A stretch of DNA of 64,000 nucleotides, from contig SPDT01000007.1 of NCBI GenBank assembly GCA_008477525.1, positions 2,542,001-2,606,000 on the forward strand, in the 5' to 3' direction. The DNA is from Hypomyces perniciosus. Its lineage: Eukaryota; Ascomycota; Sordariomycetes; Hypocreales; Hypocreaceae. A program made the translations under genes and the position numbers. Below, one piece after another: positions 22,682-32,289 of this stretch (position 1 is its first letter; each line of letters starts with the position of its first letter). Under the pieces are notes generated by a model that searched no databases, was not told where the DNA came from, and worked only from the letters and a program-made list of their open reading frames with translations.

Positions 22682-23577
22682 ATGGCTTCTACAACCGCTG
22701 CGACAGACACTGCTGGACAAAACTACACTAATGGCCAATATGTCAATGGCTATGACACTCCCAACGAGGGAGGGGGAGGCCCTGCGAACCAATTCGGGGA
22801 TACTCAGGGCAGGATGGCCAAACCACATCAGTCTATGGTATCCCAAGTCTACCAGCCAACCCTCGGCAAGATTGGAAATCCTGGACCTCTAGGCCTTATC
22901 GGATTTGCCCTGACCACCTTTGTTCTTGGCCTCTACCAATGCGGCGCTGGGTAAGTCTCCCTTTCCCGATATCTCGCGTTCCCTAAGACTATTTAATTGA
23001 CTGTAACAGACTTCCCAATTCCAATCCTCTGGGTAACGTTGGCCCTGACCAAGCTGTCTTTGGCCTTGCCGTCTTCTTCGGTGGCATGGCCCAATTCGTC
23101 GCCGGCATTCTGGAATTCGTCGTCGGCAACACCTTCGGCACCACAGTCCACTGCTCCTACGGCGCCTTCTGGCTAGCCTTCGCCATGTTCTCTGTGCCTT
23201 CTCTGGGCATCCAAGACGCATACGCAGGCGACAAACACGCATACAGCTTCGCCATCGGCATCTTCCTCATCCTGTGGTGCTTCCTGACCCTCGTCTTCTT
23301 CGTCGCCGCGCTGAGGACCAACCTAGCCATCCTCGTCGTCTTGGGCTTCCTCGCCTTGGCGTTCTTCCTCAGCGTTGCGCAGTTTATCTCGACGAGCCAC
23401 CCTACTGCTGCGGTGCGTGTGAATCGCGCTGGTGGTGTGTTTTCGGTCATTTGTGCCTTTGCTGCGTTTTATGCTGGCAGTGCGGGTATCATGACTGAGG
23501 ATACTACGTTTGTTAGGTTCCCTCTTGGCGAGTTTTCGCACACTCCGCGGACCAGTGCGACCAAGAGCCCTGTCTAA
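22682..23577 (+). CDS. acetate permease family membrane protein (GPR1/FUN34/YaaH)
   Basis: Two exons, 22682-22950 and 23010-23577 (278 residues); intron with GTAAGT donor and ACAG acceptor. After a hydrophilic N-terminus of about 65 residues comes the family signature NPGPLGLIGFALTTFVLG in the first membrane segment. Five further hydrophobic segments follow (including AVFFGGMAQFVAGILEFVVGN and YGAFWLAFAMFSVP), giving the usual six helices. AcpA of Aspergillus and Ady2/Ato1 of yeast import acetate or export ammonium; which of these applies here is not decidable from sequence. The gene is preceded by a TATA element and CreA-like sites, in keeping with carbon-source control. Length is typical of the family. 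Confidence 0.92.
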
Positions 23578-23769
23578 GAACATTTGAACGGTAATGGGAA
23601 TACTTTCGCTTTTTGCTTCTGGTTGAAAGATAAAAACGCTTGCAAGTAATGGTAATGGTGGAATTTAATAAATACTATAAGTAATATCAGTTGGAACCCT
23701 CGAACGGTCTCTCCTGAAATGAATGTTGGTAGTCTTCACAGCTTAGTAAATATCTTTTCATAAATTATC

Positions 23770-24227
23770 TTACAACTTCCCCTTCATTTCCTCTGCAGTA
23801 CCTTTTGCCTTACCCTTCAGTTCCTCTGCGGCACCTTTTGCCTTGCCCTTCAACTCCTCCGCCGTCCCTTTGGCCTTGCCTTTTAGCTCCTGTGCCTTTC
23901 CCGCAGTCTCGCTCTTGGTCACCTTCTCGGCAGTTTCCTTAACCTTTTGCGTAGCAGAAGCTGAAATAAGGACAAGTCAATGAGTTATCTGCTATCATGC
24001 GTCACGGTAGAGCATGGTGACTTACCCGCGAGATCAATGCCGTCGACAAGCTTATCGCTTACAGCCCTGTCAACCGTCTTAAGTCCATCCTTGACAGTCT
24101 CCGTGGGCGTCTTGAAAACCGGAGACGAAGTGGTAAATGCTCGAGAGGTCCGAACAGCGGCGATGCGATATGTTGGAGTCGCGGCCGCAAAGGCTCGGCT
24201 GGGAATTGTTCGAGTGAGGAAAGACAT
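23770..24227 (-). CDS. mitochondrial LEA-like protein with 11-residue repeats
   Basis: Two exons, 24026-24227 and 23770-23960 (130 residues), joined across a GTAAGT..TTTCAG intron with continuous frame. The N-terminus is Arg/Ser/Ala-rich without acids (MSFLTRTIPSRAFAAAT...) and carries RAFTTSS, a typical mitochondrial targeting and cleavage pattern. The C-terminal half consists of 11-residue units close to TAEELKGKAKG, repeated about four times (AQELKGKAKG, TAEELKGKAKG, AAEELKGKAKG, TAEEMKGKL), preceded by a related VKETAEKVTKSETAGK stretch. Such Lys/Glu/Ala 11-mers form amphipathic helices in group 3 LEA and similar stress-protective proteins, which shield membranes or enzymes during drying or heat. 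Function is inferred from composition; no enzyme domain is present. Confidence 0.87.
23778..23880 (-). repeat. 33-nt coding repeats of the LEA-like gene
   Basis: Three full and one partial 33-nt units encoding the 11-residue repeat. The units differ mainly at synonymous positions, so the protein period is kept while the DNA has diverged. Confidence 0.85.
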
Positions 24228-24697
24228 GATGGATTAATTGGCTTTTGGAATTGTATGCGTTGGAATATTAGTAGCTCATGTTTATTGCAAATAAGAAAAA
24301 AAAAACCATGTTTCGTTATTTTTATACATAAATGGCTGCAGAGTTGATGGCTCTGACGTGTGTAACTTTGGTCGTGATGTCATCGCCGCATCCGCCTCCA
24401 CATACGGATCAGGGCAAGCCAAGCGCAATGATGACGTAGACAATGCTTTGCGATGAAGATCAGGAATCGAGATACTAATTGAAACAATGTTGTTTTGCCA
24501 AAAGCAGCCATTTTGTGTGGTACCGCATTCCAGGTCAGATATGTGCGGCGAACCAGCCCCTTACCACATGTACATTATACAGACAGACGTCAATTTTACA
24601 AGACCACCTAACGGGGATTTTACATTCAGTGGCGAATTTTCACCCGTCTAAGCTCTATTGAATTGATGGCCATTGCTTATGTCTCAGTGAGTCAGAC
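24228..24697. other. intergenic region between LEA-like gene and GatB
   Basis: About 470 bases: promoter of the LEA-like gene and 3' flank of GatB. A single stress-element-like CCCCT is at 24557; one match is expected by chance. Nothing else seen. Confidence 0.5.
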
Positions 24698-26554
24698 TCA
24701 CCGGCAATAATGCGTCTCAATCCGCGTCCTCATGACATTCTCTGCCGTTGCTGGATCTATCCGCTCGGTAGGGCCTAGACGGATCATCTTCCCCACGAGA
24801 TACATAAGCTTACCCTGGGGATATCTCTCGTAGTCGACAAACTCTTTCAGTACCTGGCCCTCGCCTTCCACAGCCTCATCGGCAAGTTCAGCATATTCTT
24901 CGTCAGAGAGCTCTTTGAACCACAAATCATGACTGTTGATGGTCTCCTGTACTCCTCCCTCGAGTTCGTTAAGATAGATCGCTAGGAGGAGCTCCTTCGC
25001 TACCTTTCCTGTGATGTGCTTGCGGTAAAGATGATATAGTACCTGCGACAATTCTGACTCGGGAACCTGGCTACATTCTCCAAGTTGTGTAAAGGAGAGG
25101 TCGCCTGAAGCTAATGGCCCTGCTTTGTATGTTGTTAAGCGACCGAGTTCGTGAAGCACCCAGTTTCCAGCAAGAGTTGCGTAGCTCTTGAGATCGGGGA
25201 GTTCCGCATGGTTGGGTTCGGCCTGTAACTTCTCCTCGATAGAGGCCAAAACCCGATAGAAGTACTGGACACGAGCTCCGCCGTCCAAGGTAATAAGAGA
25301 CAGAGCATCCTTGGCTGTGAGACCATGATGAGCCACCAACTTGTCAAGTTCAGCATCAGGTAAGACGGCGAGCGACGTTTGTAGGTGCTGCACAAGGTCA
25401 TCACCAATGACTAGCGGTGGAAGATCAGGGTCAGGCATATAACGATAGTCAACTTCGCCCTCCTTTCCACGCAGTCGACGAGTCTCTTTGGAGCCAATTG
25501 TCCAGCCACGTGTTTCACCGGCAATAACGCTCCCGGCCTCCAGCTCTCGGATCTGGCGATCGCGCTCGGCAATGATGGCATCCTCCACAGCCTTGATGGT
25601 GCCCAGGTTCTTGATCTCGGTACGTGTACCAAGCCTTTTGTTAGGATCATCGGTTCTTCGAACAGATACGTTGACATCGGCTCTGAGTCCGCCCGTTTCC
25701 ATTCCAGAGACGCATGAATCGACAGTACCCAGAAGGAGTTGGATCTTGCGAACAAACACAGCGGCAGTCCGGGGGTGATGGATCTCAGGCTCTGTGATTA
25801 TCTCGATCAAGGGGACACCAACTCGGTTAAAGTCCAACCAGTGAACACTCCCCGTCTGTGCCAACGTCTTGGCCGTGTCCTGCTCGAGTTGCACTTGCTT
25901 GATCCCAACAGTTATGCTTTCGCCATCTTCCGGGGAAATACCGTCGCGAGCAGAGAGCGTGATGTGTCCATTTTTGGCAAATGGCTCGTAATACTGTGTG
26001 ATTTGATATCCCGATGGTTGGTCCCACCAAAAATAGTGTTTCCTGTCAAACCGACTGACAGGCCGGATTTCGCAATTCAGGGCCAGGGCAGCACGAATGG
26101 CTGGGATTAAAGTTTCCTTTTGGAACAACGGCTGGCTTCCCGGCATTGCGACATCGAAGAGCGCCACGTGGCTGTTTGGTTCATCGTTGAAGGATGTAAC
26201 GGCCGGAGAAAACAGCTTGCGAGCTGTGTTTAGTTGAGCATGTATCTCAATGCCAACAGTCAGTTCCCAGCCGTCAACAGTTTGAGAGTCGCCCTTGGAT
26301 TTCTTCTTGCCCTGCTTCTTGGCTTGCTTCGCCTGTTCCTTCAATTGTTTCCGTAGAGGTACTGCCTGTGGTTGCGAAGGTGTGGCGCTTGTCTCAGGAA
26401 CAGTATGAACGGATCGAACCGGATGACGTAGGCGTAGCGATGACCAGACGGGAATTGTTCGAGCCACAGCACGGCGAGTACTGATACACCCTCGCCGTGA
26501 CAATTGACCTTCAAGCAGATATCTGCTGAGTTCACTGATAGATGTGCGACTCAT
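24698..26554 (-). CDS. GATB: glutamyl-tRNA(Gln) amidotransferase subunit B, mitochondrial
   Basis: Intronless, 618 residues from the ATG at 26554. Family signatures in order: LTVGIEIHAQLNT, DVAMPGSQPLF, FDRKHYFWWDQPSGYQITQYYEP, LIEIITEPEIHHPRTAAVF, ALRADVNVS-type GGLRADVNVSVRR, GTRTEIKNLG, RYMPDPDLPP, and a C-terminal YqeY/GatB tail domain. With GatA and the fungal GatF it converts Glu-tRNA(Gln) to Gln-tRNA(Gln) in mitochondria. The N-terminus from 26554 (MSRTSISELSRYLLEGQLSR) is rich in Ser/Arg and fits a mitochondrial presequence; an in-frame ATG at 26647 would add 31 residues that do not look like one, so the inner start is preferred. A Lys-rich linker (KQLKEQAKQAKKQGKKKSK) precedes the catalytic core. 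Confidence 0.94.
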   Translation of the reverse strand: MSRTSISELSRYLLEGQLSRRGCISTRRAVARTIPVWSSLRLRHPVRSVHTVPETSATPSQPQAVPLRKQLKEQAKQAKKQGKKKSKGDSQTVDGWELTVGIEIHAQLNTARKLFSPAVTSFNDEPNSHVALFDVAMPGSQPLFQKETLIPAIRAALALNCEIRPVSRFDRKHYFWWDQPSGYQITQYYEPFAKNGHITLSARDGISPEDGESITVGIKQVQLEQDTAKTLAQTGSVHWLDFNRVGVPLIEIITEPEIHHPRTAAVFVRKIQLLLGTVDSCVSGMETGGLRADVNVSVRRTDDPNKRLGTRTEIKNLGTIKAVEDAIIAERDRQIRELEAGSVIAGETRGWTIGSKETRRLRGKEGEVDYRYMPDPDLPPLVIGDDLVQHLQTSLAVLPDAELDKLVAHHGLTAKDALSLITLDGGARVQYFYRVLASIEEKLQAEPNHAELPDLKSYATLAGNWVLHELGRLTTYKAGPLASGDLSFTQLGECSQVPESELSQVLYHLYRKHITGKVAKELLLAIYLNELEGGVQETINSHDLWFKELSDEEYAELADEAVEGEGQVLKEFVDYERYPQGKLMYLVGKMIRLGPTERIDPATAENVMRTRIETHYCR

Positions 26555-28164
26555 CGTTTGGGTAGGAACCGACGTGACAGGAAAGAGACTGAAGTGGCAG
26601 GGATCGAGTCTGGGATATCCCAAGAGCGATGCGTCCTCAGAGGACAAGCCGTCTCAATCTATGGGTACAAACAGCAGTTGAGCCGTTGCAAAAGCGATCG
26701 AGAAGCGGATATTTTTTGCAATGTCGTTCGTGGGGTCATCTGTCCTCGCTTAACCAGCCGGTTGGGTCGCGACTTTGCAGCAACGAGGCAGAATATCTAG
26801 GCAACAGCTGTGTGGCACGACAGGGATATGTTTGCTTCGCCTGCTGTGCAATGCCACGTTATTTTCTATCGCCGATCAAAGGACGCATGGCGATTGGAAG
26901 AAGCTGGTGTGTGTCTGTGTCTGTGTCTGCTCTCTGGTTTGAAGCTCAGGTGGAGCTGTTCTTTAGCTGCAGAGTGCAGACAGCAGCCGATAAATTGATG
27001 CGAGCCGGCCCGCTAGAAAACCCGACAGACTGGAAGGCCAGCGCTGAGAAGCACCTGTACGAAGTACCAAGACAACATGACGACTGCCCAACGACTTTAC
27101 GAGTAGACTACATGCTTCGTACACAGCAGTAGTAGTACTAAATACCACATACGGAGAATGAAGCACATAGCAGTGATTCAGAGATTGTATTTACTTGCAG
27201 TGTGACCCGAATAACCACATCTGTCCGCCACATAGATACACGAGAGCAAATAAAGTCACTCCATCCTTCCGGATTTTCGTCACTGTTCCACAGCATTCAC
27301 CTCTGCTGTATCTGCTGGTTGGTGGACAGACACACCATAGAGGGCCAAAAGGCAGCCAGAGGACCGGATGCCTTGTTGGGCATCAACCTCGGCCGGCACC
27401 AGAACACCAACAGTGGCCTTGAGTGGCCGAATTTTCAGGGCCTCTAGCAGACCATGTGCCATCTTTGCCATACCACCCGGTTTCAGGCGACCAATCCCGA
27501 CATGGTTTGGGCTGAGCTGGCACATTCTCGCGAATATTGCGCATAATCAGGGCTGGCAGCGCATCTTTCCTCTTCTCTCTCGCCTTCTTTATTTACTGTG
27601 ACGGCTCCCCGACAAAGGTGAAATGACTCTGGGCTTTATTTCTTTGTTGCAAATCCGGCTTTGGACCCGAAAAAGACTATACATACCATGGCAGCCTCAT
27701 GATGAATCGCGTTGATGTATTATCCGACAGTCAGAACTAGCTTCCACGAGCAAATCCCTTGAGGTCACTACTTCGTGTTTTTTTTATTATCTGCGATACC
27801 CTTTCTTTTATGTGTGTACACGTGCAAAGTGCGTACGTGGCTGCAGTCCGGCGTCCCATGTTGATAGCGGTTTGCTCACAAGCGACGATAGTTTGATACC
27901 CGGTTGAGTTCTTATCATGTAAGATGATGATTTTCTGTCTTCACGATCGATGCAGGCGGCCGCCTTGAACTTGATGCGATCTGTTCAGCTCGAGATATCT
28001 CAGCTCGTGGCTAATGCGAGTCCGTACAGAGACATGAGACGGAGTGTGTAAAGTCTGTTCTACACATACACACCACTCTACGCGATCGCAAGATCGAGTT
28101 ACAAAAGAATACCTGAGACAAGATTCCATAAATATTTCAACGATCCAGCGTGAAGAACGCAGAA
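26555..28164. other. divergent intergenic region between GatB and the DUF6594 gene
   Basis: About 1.6 kb with no supportable gene. Open frames here (for example 26629-27132) lack conserved character and run into the GatB leader. A (TGTGTC)n microsatellite lies at 26907-26929 and an incomplete TACGGAGAA motif at 27150. Confidence 0.55.
26907..26929. repeat. (TGTGTC)n microsatellite
   Basis: Short run of GTGTCT units in the GatB upstream region. Confidence 0.7.
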
Positions 28165-30055
28165 ATGGCACTTTCAGAGGCTGAGCAGGCCGCTGAGGGG
28201 GAGAGTCCCCTAAGGGTGGAAGCCCCCGGGTCACTTGGAGATGCCGACACCATCACCAGCAGCACTAGCACCATCACCAACACCCACCTCATGAACAAAG
28301 GGCTTGTTAAACACAGTCGCCACGCCAGTCTTGACGGGCACGAGCATTACTCCGATCTCAAGCGGACCACCTCCCCTCTGCCGGCAATTGCAGTGCAGAA
28401 GAGACGCCGACAGATATCCCTAGCCCCAAAGTACCACCTAGATGAGAGAAAGTCCTCGGAGACCATATCCTCCCGACTATCATCACTATCTACGACCTCA
28501 TCTGTTGGGGGCGTTGCTGGCTCCACGCTTACTCCTGCCGACCCAGAGACCTCGAATAAGAATGAAAGGGCGATAGAGCGGCTTCATTTGCAAGCCAACG
28601 ACCAAAATGGTATTCTCCATGGCAAGGAGAAGATGAGAAAGGTTGGCCATAGGCGCCCTAGTCCCCAAAGGCATTTGAGTCCTCGCAGACATATGAGCCC
28701 CCATGGCCGACCTAACGCCCTGGATTTTATGGTGCAGGATCCTGAAGACCCCATGCGATGTACGTCCGTTGCCAAGCCCGTTCACATGCATCGTCGTCTA
28801 ACATCCGCTTTGCCAGTGCCTCCTAACAACCACCTCCCCAATGGACCTCCTCCTGGGAGACCTGTCCATGATGGGCGTTACAGAAGTCGGAGCCCCAACA
28901 ACGGCTCACCAAACGAACTCTCCATCGACGAAACTTTGGACGGTCGCTTCCCACCGGTACAATTGCACCAGCGGCACTTTCAAAACGGATACGGCTCGCC
29001 TGAAGTAGCTTATAGCACGGTCGAACCGGTAGCGGCACCCTTCTCTCCGCCTCCCGCCCATCCGCCATTTCCCGTGCAGCCGCAAACCGTAGTGCCAAAC
29101 TTTCAGGTCGGGGCACTACCGCTCAGTGGCTACGATCTCCTGGCAGCCAAGCTATCAGGGAAGGTTCCGGGGCCAAGGCTCACACCTATGTATCGACGGT
29201 TCGAAACACTCCACCACCGCTTACTGCTCTATTTGCAGGATGAGATCGCCGAGCTTGAGGAACAGCTACAAAATCTCGATGCAGCAGACACACAGAGTCG
29301 GAGGTTTCCAGGAGGAATCTATCCAGCCTCCCGTCGAAACGAAAACATAAGCCCGAGCGAGGTCACCTGGAAAAAGAATGATATTATAAACAAGCTTGCA
29401 CAAAAGCTATACCAGTATAGTATGCATTCCATCCCACCTGACTTGAGGGATTCGTCTAACAACTGGGGTAGACCAGGTCATCTCCTCGTTCAAAGAGACG
29501 CAAGAACTAGCAGAGCCGAATTCGAACGATATTTCCAGCTACAGAGATTATCTTTATGCCTGTAATGTGCTTGCCGTGGATGAAGCTCAGTTTCTCGAGG
29601 CCACCGAAGACCTTATCACCTTGGCCAAGCGCAGGCGGCGCTCAAACGACGCCCACCACGACGATCCACTTAGCCCGAGGCCTCGCTCGGCAGGAATGCT
29701 CGGATTTCCGCCGTCCCCTAGCAGCCGAGTTTCTGACACCGGCAGTGTCCGATCGTATGTTCGCAAATCGCAGGCGCGAATGGAGCAGGCTCCTCCAACT
29801 CCTCTCGCTCCCCTCGCTCCCCTCGCGCTGGCCATGTCTTTGGGCGTCCTGTTGCCAATTCTCTCCTTTGCCGTCATCCCGGGTTTTGTCGCACGCATGA
29901 TAGTTGTGTTGTTTGTGGGAATTGGTATCGCGGCGATTCTGCTGCAGTCCGGTCTCCTCAACATGGGGGCTGAGAATCGAGGCGCTATGGACTGGGTTAT
30001 CTGCGCTGGGATATATGGAGGAGTAATGGCAGTGATAGCAGGTACATTTTCTTGA
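28165..30055 (+). CDS. DUF6594 family membrane protein
   Basis: Two exons, 28165-29419 and 29472-30055 (612 residues). The intron (GTATGC donor, CTAAC branch, GGTAG acceptor) was placed by restoring the family motif YNQVISSFKETQEL across the junction. The N-terminal half is disordered (Ser/Pro/His/Arg-rich, SPQRHLSPRRHMSPHGR). From about residue 325 the DUF6594 domain starts: GYDLLAAKLSG, then RRFETLHHRLLLYLQDEIAELEEQLQNLD, a helix-rich middle and three C-terminal hydrophobic segments (ALAMSLGVLLPILSFAVIP, MIVVLFVGIGIAAILL, WVICAGIYGGVMAVI). The family is common in Pezizomycotina, often in many copies, and has no established function; a membrane location is inferred from the tail. Confidence 0.88.
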
Positions 30056-31056
30056 AGGGCTTGAGAGTGCGGAGTATACGAAGGAGAAGTTTTTTTTTTT
30101 TGCTGGGGAAAATTTGGAATCTCTAAAATCTTGGGCAACTAACGGTAGAATATCTGATGTCTTATGATCTTACGATAGCTTTTTCCTAGTCATATATAGA
30201 GGTCTGGGGAAACGACAGGTTGTAATTGAACGAATGCTTTGATACCCGAAGACGAGAAACAATCACCAAGGTGTTTTCGTGCATAGAAGTCAAGTTGTGC
30301 AGTGCCACTCCTTGCTTCTCGACTTGTTTGTCGTCCTACCTCACCGTTCCAACTTGCAGTCCATAACGACATTGCACACAGGAGTATGCCCTAGCATAAG
30401 AGGCATCTCTTTTAATCAGAAAATACAATGATTCTACGTTGAAAGCTCGTTTTCGTAGCCTGAAGTCTCTATGGCAACCAGCCAACTGTCAGACTCCAAC
30501 TCATCATCATGCCGAAGTCCCCCCCCTTTTTTTTCTCTCACCCGCCAGCTGTCACAACTGTCACTCCCACCTTTTCCCATTTCATGTTTACTCGAAAACT
30601 TTCTTACTGATTCTTTCACCTGGCAGAATTGTGGGGCCATCGCTAGTATTTATGTTTTCCCTCCCCCCTCTTCTTCTTTTTCTTCTTCCCCTTCCTCTTC
30701 CTCTTTGTCACATCATCAGCACCACTTGATCCCACACTGCAAGAAAAGCTCCCCGCATCACCAAGGTATGTCCATCTTCCATCTCTGTTATGATCGTTCA
30801 TCTAAAACATCATGGTTATCATCATGGTTATCTCCATCATCTCCATCGGGCCTCGCAGCGGAGAGAACCCTCTCGTGACAATCGATTCCGCACAAGCTGA
30901 GCATCAAGAGCCTGTTTCTGGGCTACAAGGAAGAAATGTCTTCACCATTTCCGCTTAACTCTCCCCCTTCATCGCATCCCCTTGCTAACGTATATCCAAG
31001 ATCATCTTTACATCGCCAAGCAGCTTCTACCTGCCAACATCTACCAAACAAACACG
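30056..31056. other. intergenic region and leader of the GPI protein gene
   Basis: About 1 kb: no gene supported. A long pyrimidine tract (30659-30712) is followed by a possible leader intron (GTATGT donor at 30766; TTGCTAACGTATATCCAAG acceptor ending at 31000). This would give the downstream gene a spliced 5' leader. Confidence 0.5.
30659..30712. repeat. pyrimidine-rich tract
   Basis: CT-rich run (CCCTCTTCTTCTTTTTCTTCTTC type) in the promoter of the GPI protein gene; such CT tracts often lie just before transcription starts in filamentous fungi. Confidence 0.6.
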
Positions 31057-31889
31057 ATGTCCGTTCCCAAGATGACCGCGGCCCTTCTCGGCCTTCTCGT
31101 CCCTGGCATTCTTGCCATCACTCCTTACGGTGAGTCTCATCCACTTCTGTATTTACTCTCATTGCTTACTGACCCTCTCTCAGCGAATGGCCAGTACACT
31201 ATGACTGCCGAGCCTCAGCAGGTTGGCTCTACCACTTCCGATGGTAAGTCCCCCCTTTCATGCTTTGACCTCTGTCACATTTCATCTCTAACGAATCCCA
31301 AGGCATGCTCGTGTACTCGATCAACTACTGCACTATTGTCCAAGACACCCAGTGCCAGGTCTTCCTCTCCACTGCCAACGCAGTCACCCCTGAGTCCTCG
31401 GTCACAGTTGCACCCACTGACGCTGCTTCCACTGTTGTCGCTGAGTCCTCTGCTGTTGTCTCGGATCCTGCTTCGGCCCCTGCCACTGGCGAGACCATCA
31501 TTCCTGGCGAGCCTGAGCAAACCACCTTCGTCTCTGAGGTTACCCCTGGCGCTCCTGAGTCGACCGAGGCTGGCATCCCGGTCACTGCCGGTCAGCCAAC
31601 CCCTACCGTCGTCTCTACCACCGACGAGGTTGGCAACCCAACTTTCGTGACCAGCACCGCCCTCGCTGTCACTGGCTCTGATGCCGCCGCCACCAGCGGC
31701 ACTGCCTCCGAGTCTGCCTCCAGCACCACTGGACATCACTCCAACAGCACCTCCTCTGGTGAGCATGATGGTCCCTCGACCACCACTGACCCTTCCGCGC
31801 CCAGCCCCACTGGTGCTGGCGCGGCTCTCCGGGCCATCCCTGGAGTCATCCTCGGAGCCACCGTCATGGCCGCGATTTTTCTCGTCTAA
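31057..31889 (+). CDS. small GPI-anchored Ser/Thr-rich cell-surface protein
   Basis: Three exons, 31057-31129, 31184-31243 and 31303-31889, giving 239 residues with continuous frame. A signal peptide is present (MSVPKMTAALLGLLVPGILA). The short mature N-terminus has two cysteines (NYCTIVQDTQCQV), and the rest is Ser/Thr/Ala/Pro/Glu-rich, typical of an O-glycosylated stalk. The last segment is hydrophobic and ends AALRAIPGVILGATVMAAIFLV, as expected for GPI attachment after a small residue near position 215. It is probably plasma-membrane- or wall-linked. No family-defining domain was recognised, so the role (wall structure, adhesion or surface masking) is open. Confidence 0.85.
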
Positions 31890-32289
31890 GCGGCGAGCCA
31901 ACCACCGCTGTAGATTATATCCGACATACAGGATGTGAATTTACTTGTGGACGTTTCTGAGATTTCGACGGTTGGGAATGGGAAGTCAAATACACTGGAT
32001 TTGCAACATGGAAGTTTGAGTGAACCGCCATGATAGGGGCGCGTGATAATTAAAAGGAAGTGGTTTTGTTTGTACGTAAGGTATTATCACACCAAAATAA
32101 ACAAACGTCCGCTACTCACTGAGATTTGCTTTCTGACGTGCAGGCTTTGGCAGATGGTATCACGTTCTATTAATGCGTAGCCTGATATATAGTAATGGAA
32201 AGAAAGCCCCCCAGTCTGTACTCCCCATCCTGTGCAGCTGATAGATAATTTCCCACGATACAATATAGACTCCAATGCATATACAAATT
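31890..32289. other. convergent intergenic region
   Basis: About 400 bases between the 3' ends of the GPI protein gene (+) and VPS41 (-); AT-rich, no gene seen. Confidence 0.6.

Noticed and set aside
26555..26647. Longer GatB start at 26647
   Set aside because: The extra 31 residues are not presequence-like; the inner ATG gives a better mitochondrial signal.
26629..27132. 167-codon frame upstream of GatB
   Set aside because: Overlaps the GatB 5' region, low-complexity Cys/Arg/Ser composition, no family resemblance.
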